Positions 18,003 to 26,153 are shown, numbered from the stretch's first letter. The stretch: 64,000 nt of DNA from Larkinella bovis (GCF_042655385.1 NZ_JBHSMA010000004.1:310001-374000), one strand, 5' to 3'. The notes: a model not told the origin generated them from the sequence alone. Made by a program: numbers and translations.

Positions 18003-18080
18003 TTGACCATCTAGGTAAAAAAACTTATCTAGGTGGTCAACATTTGATAGGAATCAAGTGGGACTTGAACTTGAGAACCC
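18003..18080. other. inverted repeat and possible attachment-site region next to integrase gene
   Basis: An imperfect inverted repeat (TTGACCATCTAG at 18003-18014 and CTAGGTGGTCAA at 18029-18040, one mismatch) lies just downstream of the integrase stop. Immediately after, 18057-18080 reads AAGTGGGACTTGAACTTGAG, which on the minus strand resembles the 3' half of a tRNA T-arm (GTTCAAGTCCCAC). Tyrosine integrases often sit next to such tRNA-derived att cores. No complete tRNA is present, and the T-stem does not pair properly. Confidence 0.3.
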
Positions 18081-18098
18081 CTTTGAAAAGCCATAATC

Positions 18099-19373
18099 CT
18101 AGTCGTATACTCCGTTCATGGCCTGGTCAACTTCATCGGTGTCCAAGTCATTTAAATAGGTTTCCGTCTGTTTTATCGACGAGTGCCCCAGCGCCTGCTT
18201 CAGAGCGTAGATATCTACCTTCTTGCGCTTTGCCATTTGAGCAAATGAGTGGCGGGCAGAATGGGTTGAGATTGGTTTTTCGAAATCCAGCAGCTGGGAT
18301 GCATCCTTAAGGTACTTATTGGCCATTGTGGTCTTATTCTCAATCTCAATCAATAGCCTATATTCGTTTTCTTCGACAGTTTCGGAGGGGTCGTGTTCCC
18401 ATTTGAGCCAGGGAATCAGAAAAGCGTCAGGCCGCTCCGGACAGTGGAATTCGCTGATCAGCGCCCGGGCCTTCTCGTTCAAACGGATGGACATGAGCTT
18501 TTTGGTCTTGCGCTGCACAAACTCCACCCGGCTTCCTTCTTCGGTTACATTGTGGTTGCGCAGAGTCAATACATCTGATATTCGTGATCCGTATAAGTGG
18601 AACTGGAGCAGGTAGGTTTTCAGGCTTCGGGCAAGGGGGCGTTTGTGGGTGCTCATCGCAAGTTGCTCCAGCTGCTGAATCTGATCCTGCCGGAGTTTGA
18701 CCTTGGGCACTTTGATGGGTTTGGTTTTAAACCGCCGGAAGGGCAGTTTAGAAATCAGGCCATCGGCTAACGCGTCGCGTACAACCCATGCCATCCAGCC
18801 AAACCGCCTGTGCAGTGTATTCTCGTTGTTGGGTTGATCGGTTTTAGTGCGGCACCAACGAAAGAAATCAATTAGAAACTCATCGGTCACCTCCATGAGC
18901 TCCAGATCCGTTTGTTGAAGCGTATGCAAGTACTGACGTAATGTGTGCAGGTAGGAGGTGTACCGCTTTGCGCTGGCGAGGTTTTGATTTCTATTTTTTA
19001 AATGGATCAAAAATTCAGCATGTTTCAGGAATGAGGTAGATGCTGGGTCGGCTTTTGGCAGGACGGGCTGCCGGCTTGCCTTCCAGCTGGAGTAATTGAT
19101 TTGTAAGATTTCCGGACCAGAGAAACCCTTCCCTTCTGCCTCGAAGGCTTCTAGGATCTCTTCTATTTGGCACCGGCGCTCCCGGATCTTTTCGTTGAGC
19201 GTCAGATAGCCAGGTTCGTAGAGGTTCACCTGGCCACTGATATTCCAATTGGCTGGATTGATATAGCATAGGGTTTGATAGGAAAGCTTACGACGGTGGA
19301 AAATTCTGATTTTGATGGGCCAGCGACCATCTTTTCTTGGTTTATTGATCAGAACAATTGCAATTGTTGCCAT
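18099..19373 (-). CDS. tyrosine recombinase / phage-type integrase
   Basis: 424 residues with the layout of Bacteroidota integrases. There is an N-terminal arm-binding domain (residues 1-100), a SAM-like core-binding domain (about 112-205) and a catalytic domain (about 225-415). Catalytic residues are visible: R264 (YGSRISDVL), H371-x-x-R374 (HSARHS), H397 (GH) and Y406. The protein appears intact. It is oriented with the remnant at 9.5-22 kb and probably mobilised that DNA. Its stop is 59 bp from the inverted repeat at 18003-18040. Confidence 0.9.
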   Translation of the reverse strand: MATIAIVLINKPRKDGRWPIKIRIFHRRKLSYQTLCYINPANWNISGQVNLYEPGYLTLNEKIRERRCQIEEILEAFEAEGKGFSGPEILQINYSSWKASRQPVLPKADPASTSFLKHAEFLIHLKNRNQNLASAKRYTSYLHTLRQYLHTLQQTDLELMEVTDEFLIDFFRWCRTKTDQPNNENTLHRRFGWMAWVVRDALADGLISKLPFRRFKTKPIKVPKVKLRQDQIQQLEQLAMSTHKRPLARSLKTYLLQFHLYGSRISDVLTLRNHNVTEEGSRVEFVQRKTKKLMSIRLNEKARALISEFHCPERPDAFLIPWLKWEHDPSETVEENEYRLLIEIENKTTMANKYLKDASQLLDFEKPISTHSARHSFAQMAKRKKVDIYALKQALGHSSIKQTETYLNDLDTDEVDQAMNGVYD

Positions 19374-19390
19374 AATGAAAGATAAAAAAA

Positions 19391-19408
19391 GGCCGTAATA
19401 CTACGGCC
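19391..19408 (-). terminator. rho-independent terminator of the 21.7-19.4 kb operon
   Basis: Stem GGCCGTA/TACGGCC with a 4-base loop. On the minus strand it is followed by seven U residues (A-run at 19384-19390). It is 26 bp after the small 44-residue gene and directly before the integrase start, so it isolates the two units. Confidence 0.85.
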
Positions 19409-19433
19409 CGGATGGTGAAAAAACTGTTGGTGC

Positions 19434-19568
19434 TTAACGTTTGCCGTACATCTGTCTGAGGATTCGACAGAACCGAAAACCGTTCCAGATCTTAAGGATG
19501 AACAAGACTACATAAACCAGTTTAATTCCTGTATATCCCAAGTAATCAAAGACTAGCTGTATTATCAT
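19434..19568 (-). CDS. 44-residue putative membrane peptide
   Basis: ATG at 19566-19568 and a stop at 19434-19436. The peptide has one hydrophobic helix (YTGIKLVYVVLFILKIW, residues about 12-28) and a basic tail (FRFCRILRQMYGKR). It follows the antirepressor-like gene by 20 bp and precedes a strong terminator, so it is probably the last gene of the operon. It could be a small toxin or a holin-like peptide. The size and charge pattern alone do not decide. Confidence 0.5.
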   Translation of the reverse strand: MIIQLVFDYLGYTGIKLVYVVLFILKIWNGFRFCRILRQMYGKR

Positions 19569-19588
19569 GGCTTTATTTCTCAATTAAG

Positions 19589-20608
19589 CTAAGCTGGCAA
19601 CAAAGGCGTTTTCTTTAGGCTATCGGTCGATGCTGACGAAGTTGAAGTTCTGGAGCTTAGAAATGAGCCCTGAAACTCGTTAACAATTTGTAAGACTTTA
19701 TCTAAATGGCCTAAGCGTTCGCAAGCCGCAAGAATGGACTCCCCTTTTTGAAGTTCAAACGTACTGGCATTGATACCGTAATCCTGCTTCAATCGGGCAT
19801 AGATGTTAGAGTACGTTTCTTCATGGGAGAACCGCGTTCCCTGGCAATATTGATTAACCGCCTCACGAATCCTATCCCGCAGTTTAGGCTCTGAATCCGG
19901 CTCGACATAATCTTCTGTCTTTTCGTGCGACTCCTCTGTAGTAGCGGAGGCAATTTCTAATTGTTGCCCCTCGCCGGCCGGAGCTTCGTGGCTATGTGAA
20001 GGTGTTTCCGGCTCCGGTTGTGGTAAGGAAAATGGGATAGAATTGGTTGAATGTAAATTGCCCAGCACAGCATTAAGTTGCTCGAAAGTTTTGAATTGGC
20101 TGGTAACAAAACTCTTAAATGCCTCTTCCAGGATAGCGATTCGACTTTCAAGGTCTGTTGCAGGCCTGTGGTTTTCATTGGCTAGCCCCTGAGCCTGTTG
20201 ATCACATGGGCGATCCTTCGTAATAAAATCAGTCAGGCTTCCCCGGGTGGGAAGGCGTTGTTTTTTTAACTCCCTTTTTACAGAAATCAGAGCAGCGGCA
20301 ACATTTTTTCCTTTGCCTTTTGGCTCGTTTAAAGCAGCCTCAATGGCGGCCTCCAGGCTAAGTATGTATAGAAGCCGTTTGCCCTCGGATTTAAAACTAA
20401 CGTATTGTTTCTTTTGAAGCCATCCAAATTTCAGAATACGAGCCTTCATCCAGTCGGTGAAGTAGCGATCCTTCGTGCCGCCCCACAGCTTGTAAAGGTC
20501 GTAAGCGTACACGGCCGCACGTCCACCGATTGTATAAACACTGGGGATCGTGCTACTGCCTGGCAGGCAGTTGGGTACCGCCGGTTGATCGGTTGCTATA
20601 TTGCTCAT
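19589..20608 (-). CDS. antirepressor-like (AntA/AntB-type) DNA-interacting protein
   Basis: 339 residues from ATG at 20608; a TTG 17 codons upstream overlaps the previous gene and is less likely. Residues about 28-115 contain VYAYDLYKLWGGTKDRYFTDWMKARI, a lysine-rich helix and GWLQKKQYVSF, which resembles the AntA/AntB antirepressor domain of phages. A Pro/Ser/Glu-rich linker and a C-terminal helical domain (YCQGTRFSHEETYSNIYARL) follow. The start is 4 bp after the preceding small gene. It probably controls the prophage-like remnant. The domain call is by pattern. Confidence 0.6.
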   Translation of the reverse strand: MSNIATDQPAVPNCLPGSSTIPSVYTIGGRAAVYAYDLYKLWGGTKDRYFTDWMKARILKFGWLQKKQYVSFKSEGKRLLYILSLEAAIEAALNEPKGKGKNVAAALISVKRELKKQRLPTRGSLTDFITKDRPCDQQAQGLANENHRPATDLESRIAILEEAFKSFVTSQFKTFEQLNAVLGNLHSTNSIPFSLPQPEPETPSHSHEAPAGEGQQLEIASATTEESHEKTEDYVEPDSEPKLRDRIREAVNQYCQGTRFSHEETYSNIYARLKQDYGINASTFELQKGESILAACERLGHLDKVLQIVNEFQGSFLSSRTSTSSASTDSLKKTPLLPA

Positions 20609-20612
20609 GGGA

Positions 20613-20738
20613 TTATGCGAAATCGCTCGGTTTGATGGGTTCGACGCTTGATAGGTCAACTTTTAAGGCCTTACATCCAGACTGGACTTCTGTTTCACAG
20701 GCGATGTAAGTTGGAACAGTAACGGTTAGCTTATCCAT
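20613..20738 (-). CDS. small hypothetical protein (41 residues)
   Basis: Begins at ATG 20738, overlapping the preceding gene's end by 8 bp, and stops 4 bp before the antirepressor-like start. The tight overlap and coding-like composition (MDKLTVTVPTYIACETEVQ, then KALKVDLSSVEP) support translation by coupling. A longer reading from 20810 would run through the previous gene in another frame and is not favoured. Function unknown. Confidence 0.5.
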   Translation of the reverse strand: MDKLTVTVPTYIACETEVQSGCKALKVDLSSVEPIKPSDFA

Positions 20739-21735
20739 TATTCTGCCCCCCTTCCATTCGCTCGGCGAGCTGCTTAATAGCCTGTTCCGTTTCACCCAAC
20801 TGAGCCACAAACGTCATCAGGTAGATCATACGGTACGTCGTATTCATCCGGTAAGGCTCCGTGTCGTCTTCGCTTCCAAAAACCCAGCGCCCAATAACAT
20901 CCCTAAGGGTTTGGATCCACCCACCGGCCGAGTCTGTATCCAGAAAATCCGTAATCAACCCTTGCCTTTCGGCCTGCAACTCCCCAATTCTTTCGGATAA
21001 GCTACTGCGCAGACCACTGTTAACCGGTGGGGCGATGGCCGGTGGTGGAGGAACTAATACTGTGTTGCTGGGTTGTATACCCTCGGCTTGGTAACCCGCG
21101 CCACGATCCGACTTGTCCAGGAAGGTGTCCCTAATCTGCACCGCATCGTTAAGTTTGGCCAGGAAAGTAACTAGTTCGGTAATATTTAAGGCGGTTGCGT
21201 TGTCATACCGATTGCTTGCCTTAAAATCAACCTGGTCTATCCAGCCCTGCAACACGTCATTCAACGATTCGATCCAGGCGCCTGCGTCGCATTTTGCAAA
21301 CAGTTCATCAGCTAGCTTGAGAATCTTACCCTCCCACTCTGCAATCTCCTTCGCAAACTTATTAGGCTTGCAGTCTAAATGGTTTTCGGGAGGCAGTTGT
21401 TGCTTGATGGCCTGATCAATGACGTGCTCAAAGGCTCCAAAGAGGTTGCGGTAGTGCCAGCGTTCAGCTTCCGATCCGAGCATCATAAGCTCGGATGTCA
21501 AAAAGTGACGATGGATTTTTTCTAAACGCGCCTTAAGTGCCAACCCCTTATCAGGGCGTGCCGCTTCCGTGGCAATGTAGCGTCTTGGATGGGCAATACC
21601 TGGCTCCCCAAGTGAATGTTCCCGCCGTTCGTCCTGCTGGGTTGAGGGTTCGGCCTGATTTTGCACCGATGGCTCAAAATGTGGGGTTTGGGTTGTGGAA
21701 GCCCCTTCCCGGGTGTAATTTTGTCCCGTTAACAT
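20731..21735 (-). CDS. hypothetical protein with two copies of a helical domain
   Basis: 334 residues from ATG at 21735; an upstream TTG at 21789 is unlikely. After a Gln/Thr-rich N-terminus, residues about 130-202 and 249-322 are similar. Each has an amphipathic helix, a small gap, then AWIESLNDVLQGW or GWIQTLRDVIGRW, about 20 residues later an aromatic patch (NRYDNATALNI or PYRMNTTYRMI) and a helix ending FLAKLNDA or FVAQLGET. It is therefore an internal duplication. The domains are joined by a Pro-rich linker. It is the first gene of an operon with the next three. Family unknown. Confidence 0.6.
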   Translation of the reverse strand: MLTGQNYTREGASTTQTPHFEPSVQNQAEPSTQQDERREHSLGEPGIAHPRRYIATEAARPDKGLALKARLEKIHRHFLTSELMMLGSEAERWHYRNLFGAFEHVIDQAIKQQLPPENHLDCKPNKFAKEIAEWEGKILKLADELFAKCDAGAWIESLNDVLQGWIDQVDFKASNRYDNATALNITELVTFLAKLNDAVQIRDTFLDKSDRGAGYQAEGIQPSNTVLVPPPPAIAPPVNSGLRSSLSERIGELQAERQGLITDFLDTDSAGGWIQTLRDVIGRWVFGSEDDTEPYRMNTTYRMIYLMTFVAQLGETEQAIKQLAERMEGGQNNG

Positions 21736-21947
21736 TTTCACAAAAAGTTTAAGTGTTAATAAAAGGACCCCGTCGCTGCTACTGTCCAAGGTGTCAAGCG
21801 ACGGGGTTACTCGTTTACAGACGGCTCAAATAATCAATTTCTATTCCCCGAAGGATAAGCCATGAAGCTTGTCCCTACTTGAATTAACCGTTTTTAAGAA
21901 TTTGTTATTTGAGTCAACAGTCAAATTTAGACATTGCCATACTGAAT

Positions 21948-21977
21948 AGCAAGGTGTAGCAAGCTAAAGCAAGGTGT
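21948..21977. repeat. three 10-bp direct repeats, candidate operator
   Basis: Three adjacent decamers AGCAAGGTGT, AGCAAGCTAA, AGCAAGGTGT share AGCAAG at exact 10-bp phase. They lie about 210 bp upstream of the 21735 operon start. A similar triplet is at 22281-22310. Confidence 0.6.
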
Positions 21978-22033
21978 TTATTAGAAAGTTTATAGAGGGG
22001 AAACCTTTAATCTGATAAATGGTAGAGGTTGAC

Positions 22034-22237
22034 TTACTTTAATCCACTTAATCTTTTCTTTATTTCTTCTGACCGCTTTTTTAATGCCTCTGCACTTACT
22101 GCTTCGATGTTATCATACAGATAGTTAATCGCCCTTGAGAGAACATCTACCTGCTTTTCACCAAGAATCTCTGCCATGGCGATTATCTTACTATTATCAG
22201 ATTCAGATATGGCGAATGTCTTATTATGTTTCTTCAT
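22034..22237 (-). CDS. small ribbon-helix-helix-like regulator
   Basis: 67 residues. A short strand (NKTFAISES) is followed by helix A (SKIIAMAEILG) and helix B (VDVLSRAINYLYDN), the layout of RHH repressors. A charged helix (EALKKRSEEIKKRLSGLK) ends it. 10-bp direct repeats flank the gene on both sides (22281-22310 in front, 21948-21977 behind), which suits autoregulation by an RHH protein. The fold call is from pattern only. Confidence 0.55.
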   Translation of the reverse strand: MKKHNKTFAISESDNSKIIAMAEILGEKQVDVLSRAINYLYDNIEAVSAEALKKRSEEIKKRLSGLK

Positions 22238-22280
22238 CGGCAGACAATTTTTCTAAAATTACCATATCACACAGTATGAA

Positions 22281-22310
22281 ACAAGGTTATCCAAGGTAGA
22301 GCAAGGCAAA
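22281..22310. repeat. three 10-bp direct repeats upstream of RHH-like gene, candidate operator
   Basis: Decamers ACAAGGTTAT, CCAAGGTAGA, GCAAGGCAAA share CAAGG at 10-bp phase, 44 bp before the ATG of the 22034-22237 gene. The motif matches the triplet at 21948-21977. Such helical-phase repeats are typical operators of small dimeric repressors. Confidence 0.6.
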
Positions 22311-22366
22311 CTAATCATTTTGTTTCGTAGATAGGAAAGAATAACAACTCCATATGCACAAAAAAA

Positions 22367-22397
22367 ATCAGCCCGGCTTCAATGAAGCCGGGCTGAT
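22367..22397 (-). terminator. strong hairpin with U-run on the minus strand, without an evident gene
   Basis: 14-base perfect stem (22367-22380 and 22384-22397, core CAGCCCGGCTTC) with a 3-base loop. On the minus strand a seven-base U-tract follows. No minus-strand gene ends here, so it may end an antisense transcript or a small RNA opposite the umuD leader. Confidence 0.6.
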
Positions 22398-22554
22398 CTA
22401 GCAGAGACTAAAATTCCTTGTTGTTCCCTTCAAAGATACACAAAAGCCCTGGGTTATAATACCATTGTCTCAGCTTTATGATATAATTATTATATAAAAG
22501 TTGCCTTGAATGGTACTTATTTGTTATAGTTGCACAGCAACAGACTAAAACTCC

Positions 22555-23007
22555 ATGATGATTGAGCAACCTGACCGCATCGACCCCGGCGAAATTTACC
22601 GCCTTGTACCCGGTGAGCGCCTGCAAATCCCCCTGTATTCATCCTACGTAGCCGCGGGTTTCCCCAATGCTGCTGAGCACTACATCGAGAAAGTTATTGA
22701 CGCCAACGACCTGTTGATCCACAACGAGGAAGCTACCTATTTTGTCCGGGTGGGTGGTGATAGTATGTCCGGCGACCGCATTGAGCCGGGGGATATCCTG
22801 GTGGTGGACTGTTCGGTCAAACCCACCGATGGGCGGATTGTCGTGGTGATCTTAAACGGTGAGCACGTCTGCAAGCGCATTCATTACGCGGGACGGATGG
22901 TGGTGCTCCTGTCTTCGAATCCCAAGTACGATCCCATTTACGTGCACGAAGGCGAAGATTTTCGGGTGTTTGGCGTAGTCACGCGGGTTATCATGAAGAC
23001 GTTATGA
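22555..23007 (+). CDS. umuD: UmuD-like S24 self-cleaving subunit of DNA polymerase V
   Basis: 150 residues. The LexA/UmuD peptidase dyad is visible: Ser70 in VGGDSM and Lys107 in HVCKR. The cleavage site Ala34-Gly35 sits in YVAAGFPNAAEHY, as in E. coli UmuD (CGFP). It pairs with umuC by an ATGA overlap. In other bacteria the operon is SOS-induced; no LexA box that I can name was found here. The start could be either of two adjacent ATG codons. Plasmid-borne umuDC is common and aids mutagenic lesion bypass. Confidence 0.9.
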   Translation: MMIEQPDRIDPGEIYRLVPGERLQIPLYSSYVAAGFPNAAEHYIEKVIDANDLLIHNEEATYFVRVGGDSMSGDRIEPGDILVVDCSVKPTDGRIVVVILNGEHVCKRIHYAGRMVVLLSSNPKYDPIYVHEGEDFRVFGVVTRVIMKTL

Positions 23008-24275
23008 GAGTTATTGGAATTGCGGACGCTAATAATTTTTACGTAAGCTGTCTTCGCAGCTTTAATCCGAAACTCATTGGACAACCCGTTATTGCCCTTT
23101 CCAACAATGACGGCTGTGTGGTGGCCCGCTCGAACGAAGCAAAAAAATTAGGGATCAAAATGGGTCAGCCACTCTATCAGATTCAAAAGAAAGTGGCTGA
23201 CTACAACGTGCAGGTATTCAGCAGTAACTACGAGCTGTTCGGGGATATGTCCCGGCGTGTCTTTGGTACAATGCAGCGGTTCGTGGGCGAGTTTTTTCCC
23301 TACAGCGTCGATGAAGCCTTTTTCGCGTTCGACAGCTATGAGCACATAGACCCGGGCGTCGAAGAGTTCTGCCGGTTTATCCGCCAGACGGTGGACCAGT
23401 GGACCCGCATCCCCATCAGCATTGGCTTGGCCGAAACGATGACGCTGGCAAAGGTGGCTAATAAGTGGGCTAAGTCGCACCCGGAATGCCAGGGTGTGTT
23501 CTGGCTGGATACGCCTGAAAAGCGCGATGAGATCCTGGATCAGTTTCCTATCGAGGATTTATGGGGTGTAGGACGGCAGTATCAGGAGCGCCTAAAGCGG
23601 CACGGCATCAAAACGGCTCTGCAACTGAGTCGAATGCCCCACGACTGGATTCAGCAGTTTATGACGGTGGAAGGTCTCAGGCTGATCTACGAACTTCAGG
23701 GCATTCCCTGCCGCAGCCTCGACACGGAGCCCTTGCACAAAAAGTCCATCTGTGTGGCCCCCAGCTTCGGCCGCAAGGTGACCCAGTATAGCACCGTTTA
23801 CGAAGCGATGGCCACCTATCTGGCCCGGGCCGCTGAGAAGCTCCGGCGGCATGGCTCAGCAGCGGGGGTGGTAACCGTGTTTCTGCATACCAACCGGTTT
23901 GACCGGATCGGTCCCCACCACTACGGTAGTCAGTCGGTGGCCTTACCCCATCCGAGCAGTTCGACAACCGAACTATTGAATTATGCCGAGCCCCTTTTAA
24001 AGGCCATCTGGCGGGACGGCTACGACTTTCAAAAAGTGGGTGTAATCCTCAACGAGATTGTGCCGGTGGAGCACCAGCAGAAGCTGATTTTTGCCGATTC
24101 GCCGGATCCGCGTTATAACGTGCTGAGTCAGGTCGTCGACCGACTGAACCAAAAGCATGGTCGGGATAAGCTCCGGGTGGCGGCCCAGGGCTACGATAAA
24201 AGCTGGAAGATCAAGCAGCGCTACCAATCGCCGTGCTACACCACGAAATGGAGTGATATTTTAACTGTAAAATAA
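23004..24275 (+). CDS. umuC: UmuC-like Y-family DNA polymerase
   Basis: 423 residues, full length. It begins IADANNFYVSC (Asp8, metal ligand). YSVDEAF at 100-106 supplies Asp103 and Glu104, and the palm continues with SIGLAETMTLAKVANKWAK. The helix-hairpin-helix thumb is FPIEDLWGVGRQYQERLKRHGI, and the little-finger domain and C-terminal clamp-binding part follow. It overlaps umuD by 4 bp. Catalytic residues are intact, so it should be an active translesion polymerase. Confidence 0.93.
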   Translation: MRVIGIADANNFYVSCLRSFNPKLIGQPVIALSNNDGCVVARSNEAKKLGIKMGQPLYQIQKKVADYNVQVFSSNYELFGDMSRRVFGTMQRFVGEFFPYSVDEAFFAFDSYEHIDPGVEEFCRFIRQTVDQWTRIPISIGLAETMTLAKVANKWAKSHPECQGVFWLDTPEKRDEILDQFPIEDLWGVGRQYQERLKRHGIKTALQLSRMPHDWIQQFMTVEGLRLIYELQGIPCRSLDTEPLHKKSICVAPSFGRKVTQYSTVYEAMATYLARAAEKLRRHGSAAGVVTVFLHTNRFDRIGPHHYGSQSVALPHPSSSTTELLNYAEPLLKAIWRDGYDFQKVGVILNEIVPVEHQQKLIFADSPDPRYNVLSQVVDRLNQKHGRDKLRVAAQGYDKSWKIKQRYQSPCYTTKWSDILTVK

Positions 24276-24537
24276 TAACCTATACTCTTAAGAATCCGCT
24301 TTTTTCGGAAGGTTTAACCGATCATCGCTTTCGGATTACACCTGCTAGACACCACTAATAAGTAAAAATATTTGACCACTCGGAAGAGACCTCAACTTTC
24401 TTTTTGACGGGGTAACTAAATTGACCGCTCTACTTTATTTGATTATTTTTGATCTCACTTCCTTTACAAACTATGTCGCATAAAGGTTGATATGGTCCTG
24501 AAAATCCGGACACGAAACTTTGTTAACTTCGTGTACC

Positions 24538-24819
24538 ATGAACCAATTCCAACAACCAAAACGGAAGTATACCGCTGAGTTTAAGGCCGACGTGCTGCGG
24601 CTGGTTGCCAATGGTGAACCCATTATGGCCGTAGCCCGTAAGATGGGCATTAGTGATAGTCTGATTCACGCTTGGCGAAAAGCGGATGGGAAAGGGGAAA
24701 AGAAACCCGATCAAAGCCTTCAGCAGGAAGTTGATAATTTACGCAAGCAGCTACGCCAAGCTGAGATGGAGCGCGAGATATTAAAAAAAGCTGTCGCCAT
24801 TTTCAGCCGACAGACGTAA
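24538..24819 (+). CDS. IS3-family OrfA
   Basis: 93 residues from ATG at 24538. The helix-turn-helix reads RKYTAEFKADVLRLV ... AVARKMGISDSLIHAWRK, then a coiled coil (QQEVDNLRKQLRQAEMEREIL). Near its end the frame crosses an A7 run (24783-24789), where -1 slippage would join it to OrfB. It probably binds the terminal repeats and regulates transposition. Confidence 0.9.
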   Translation: MNQFQQPKRKYTAEFKADVLRLVANGEPIMAVARKMGISDSLIHAWRKADGKGEKKPDQSLQQEVDNLRKQLRQAEMEREILKKAVAIFSRQT

Positions 24820-25712
24820 GGCAAATCTATCGATTTATTCAGGCTGAAGAAGGTAATTTTCCTGTACGATTGCTCTGTAAAATACTGAACGTCAGTAAGA
24901 CTGCCTATTACACATATCGTAGTGGAACAACGTTCACTCCGTCAAATAACAATCTAACTATGACCACAGCCATCGACAAGATCTTCTGGGAAAACTCAAG
25001 GCGCTATGGCAGCCGTCGTGTCCTGGAAGCGCTGAAAGAGCAAGGCATCAGGGCTGGTCGTCATCGGGTACGTCGTTTGATGCAGCAACAGGATTGGCGA
25101 GCCATTCAACCGCGTAGTTTTGTGCCGAAAACGACTGACTCCCGGCATGGCTTAACGGTTTGTGCCAATCGGTTGATTGAGTTGGGTAAGCCAACTGCAC
25201 CGAACCAGGCTTGGGTGGGCGATATCACGTATCTACCTCTTTCAGGTGGTGTATGGGCTTATCTGGCGAGTTGGATGGATTTGTTCTCTCGGCGTATTGT
25301 CGGCTGGTGGGTCGATACACACATGAGAGAAAGTCTGATTATCAAAGCATTTGACCAAGCCATTCAGTTGCGTCAACCCAAACCGGGCTTGATTGTCCAT
25401 TCGGATCGAGGTGGCCAGTATTTCGGGCATCATTTCAGAAAACGACTTGATAGATGGCAGTGTAAGCAAAGTATGGCCGAAGCGGATAACCCTTACCAAA
25501 ATGCTCATGCCGAGTCTTTTTGGGGTCGATTAAAAGCAGAGTTGTTAGAAGGTGGCTGTTTTATGAACCTACAAGATGCTCGCGACGAGTTGTTTAACTA
25601 TATTGAAGGGTATTATAATGTGCGTCGATTGCACTCGGCGTTAGGCTACCGTTCCCCAATTGCTTTTGAAAACCAATTTTACCAAACAGTTTTATCAAAC
25701 TCTCAAAAGTAA
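24783..25712 (+). CDS. IS3-family OrfB transposase (DDE), produced by -1 frameshift
   Basis: The frame opens at the A7 slippery run and runs to 25712, giving about 309 residues as the OrfAB fusion part. A separate start at 24870 (TTG) is less likely. The DDE core is intact: VGDITYLPL, HSDRGGQYF and the Glu in NAHAESFWGRLK. The end HSALGYRSP is the usual C-terminal motif. The element looks competent. It is only distantly related to the IS at 10994-12351. Confidence 0.9.
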   Translation, partial: KKSCRHFQPTDVRQIYRFIQAEEGNFPVRLLCKILNVSKTAYYTYRSGTTFTPSNNNLTMTTAIDKIFWENSRRYGSRRVLEALKEQGIRAGRHRVRRLMQQQDWRAIQPRSFVPKTTDSRHGLTVCANRLIELGKPTAPNQAWVGDITYLPLSGGVWAYLASWMDLFSRRIVGWWVDTHMRESLIIKAFDQAIQLRQPKPGLIVHSDRGGQYFGHHFRKRLDRWQCKQSMAEADNPYQNAHAESFWGRLKAELLEGGCFMNLQDARDELFNYIEGYYNVRRLHSALGYRSPIAFENQFYQTVLSNSQK

Positions 25713-25754
25713 AGTGTCCGGCCAAACAGGACCACCCCAGGTCCCATCATCTGC

Positions 25755-26153
25755 GTGGAAGATGATGAAGATGATCAGTTTTTGCTTAAACATTCCTTTC
25801 AACAACTGGATATTCCTAATCCCATTCGGTTCTTTGCCAACGGGGAAACGGCCTTAGAGTACTTACATACCACCTCGGAACAACCCTTCCTAATTCTGTG
25901 TGATATTAACATGCCCCGCCTAAACGGAATCGAATTACGCCGTCAGATCAACGCTAGTGCCTATCTAAGGAAGAAGGCCGTCCCCTTCGTGTTTCTGACC
26001 ACCTCTGCAAACCCAGAAATGGTAAGAGAAGCTTACGATGAGAGGGTTCAGGGGTTTTATCAGAAAGCTGCAACAATTACTAGACTTCAGCAGCAGCTGA
26101 AACAAATTATAGAGTATTGGCAAGGTTGCTTGCACCCAAACAGTTTTGATTAA
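25755..26153 (+). CDS. response regulator receiver protein, 5' end removed by IS
   Basis: 132 residues from GTG at 25755, but the same frame extends left to the IS end (PIIC before VEDDEDD). A normal receiver would begin a few residues earlier. The receiver core is complete: the acidic pair EDDEDD, phospho-acceptor Asp50 in LCDINMP, the TT at 82-83 and Lys104 (YQKA). There is no output domain, so it is a CheY-like single-domain regulator of the kind that partners a hybrid kinase in Cytophagales. No kinase is adjacent. Expression probably depends on the IS. Confidence 0.75.
   Translation: MEDDEDDQFLLKHSFQQLDIPNPIRFFANGETALEYLHTTSEQPFLILCDINMPRLNGIELRRQINASAYLRKKAVPFVFLTTSANPEMVREAYDERVQGFYQKAATITRLQQQLKQIIEYWQGCLHPNSFD

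Larger units (their letters stand above)
24493..25734 (+). mobile_element. IS3-family insertion sequence (1242 bp)
   Basis: The terminal inverted repeats begin TGGTCCTG and end CAGGACCA, with a second matching block CCGGACAC inside both ends. The element has orfA and orfB in a -1 relationship. No direct repeat flanks it (GATA on the left, CCCCAG on the right), so one junction was probably rearranged after insertion. Its right end abuts the response regulator at 25735. Confidence 0.9.

Noticed and set aside
18057..18080. Complete tRNA gene
   Set aside because: Only a T-arm-like fragment is present. The stems do not pair and no anticodon arm can be drawn.
22408..22626. Minus-strand reading frame of 72 residues overlapping umuD
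   Set aside because: It covers the umuD leader and start on the other strand, has no coding character and no start context. Treated as a shadow, though the orphan terminator beside it was kept as a finding.
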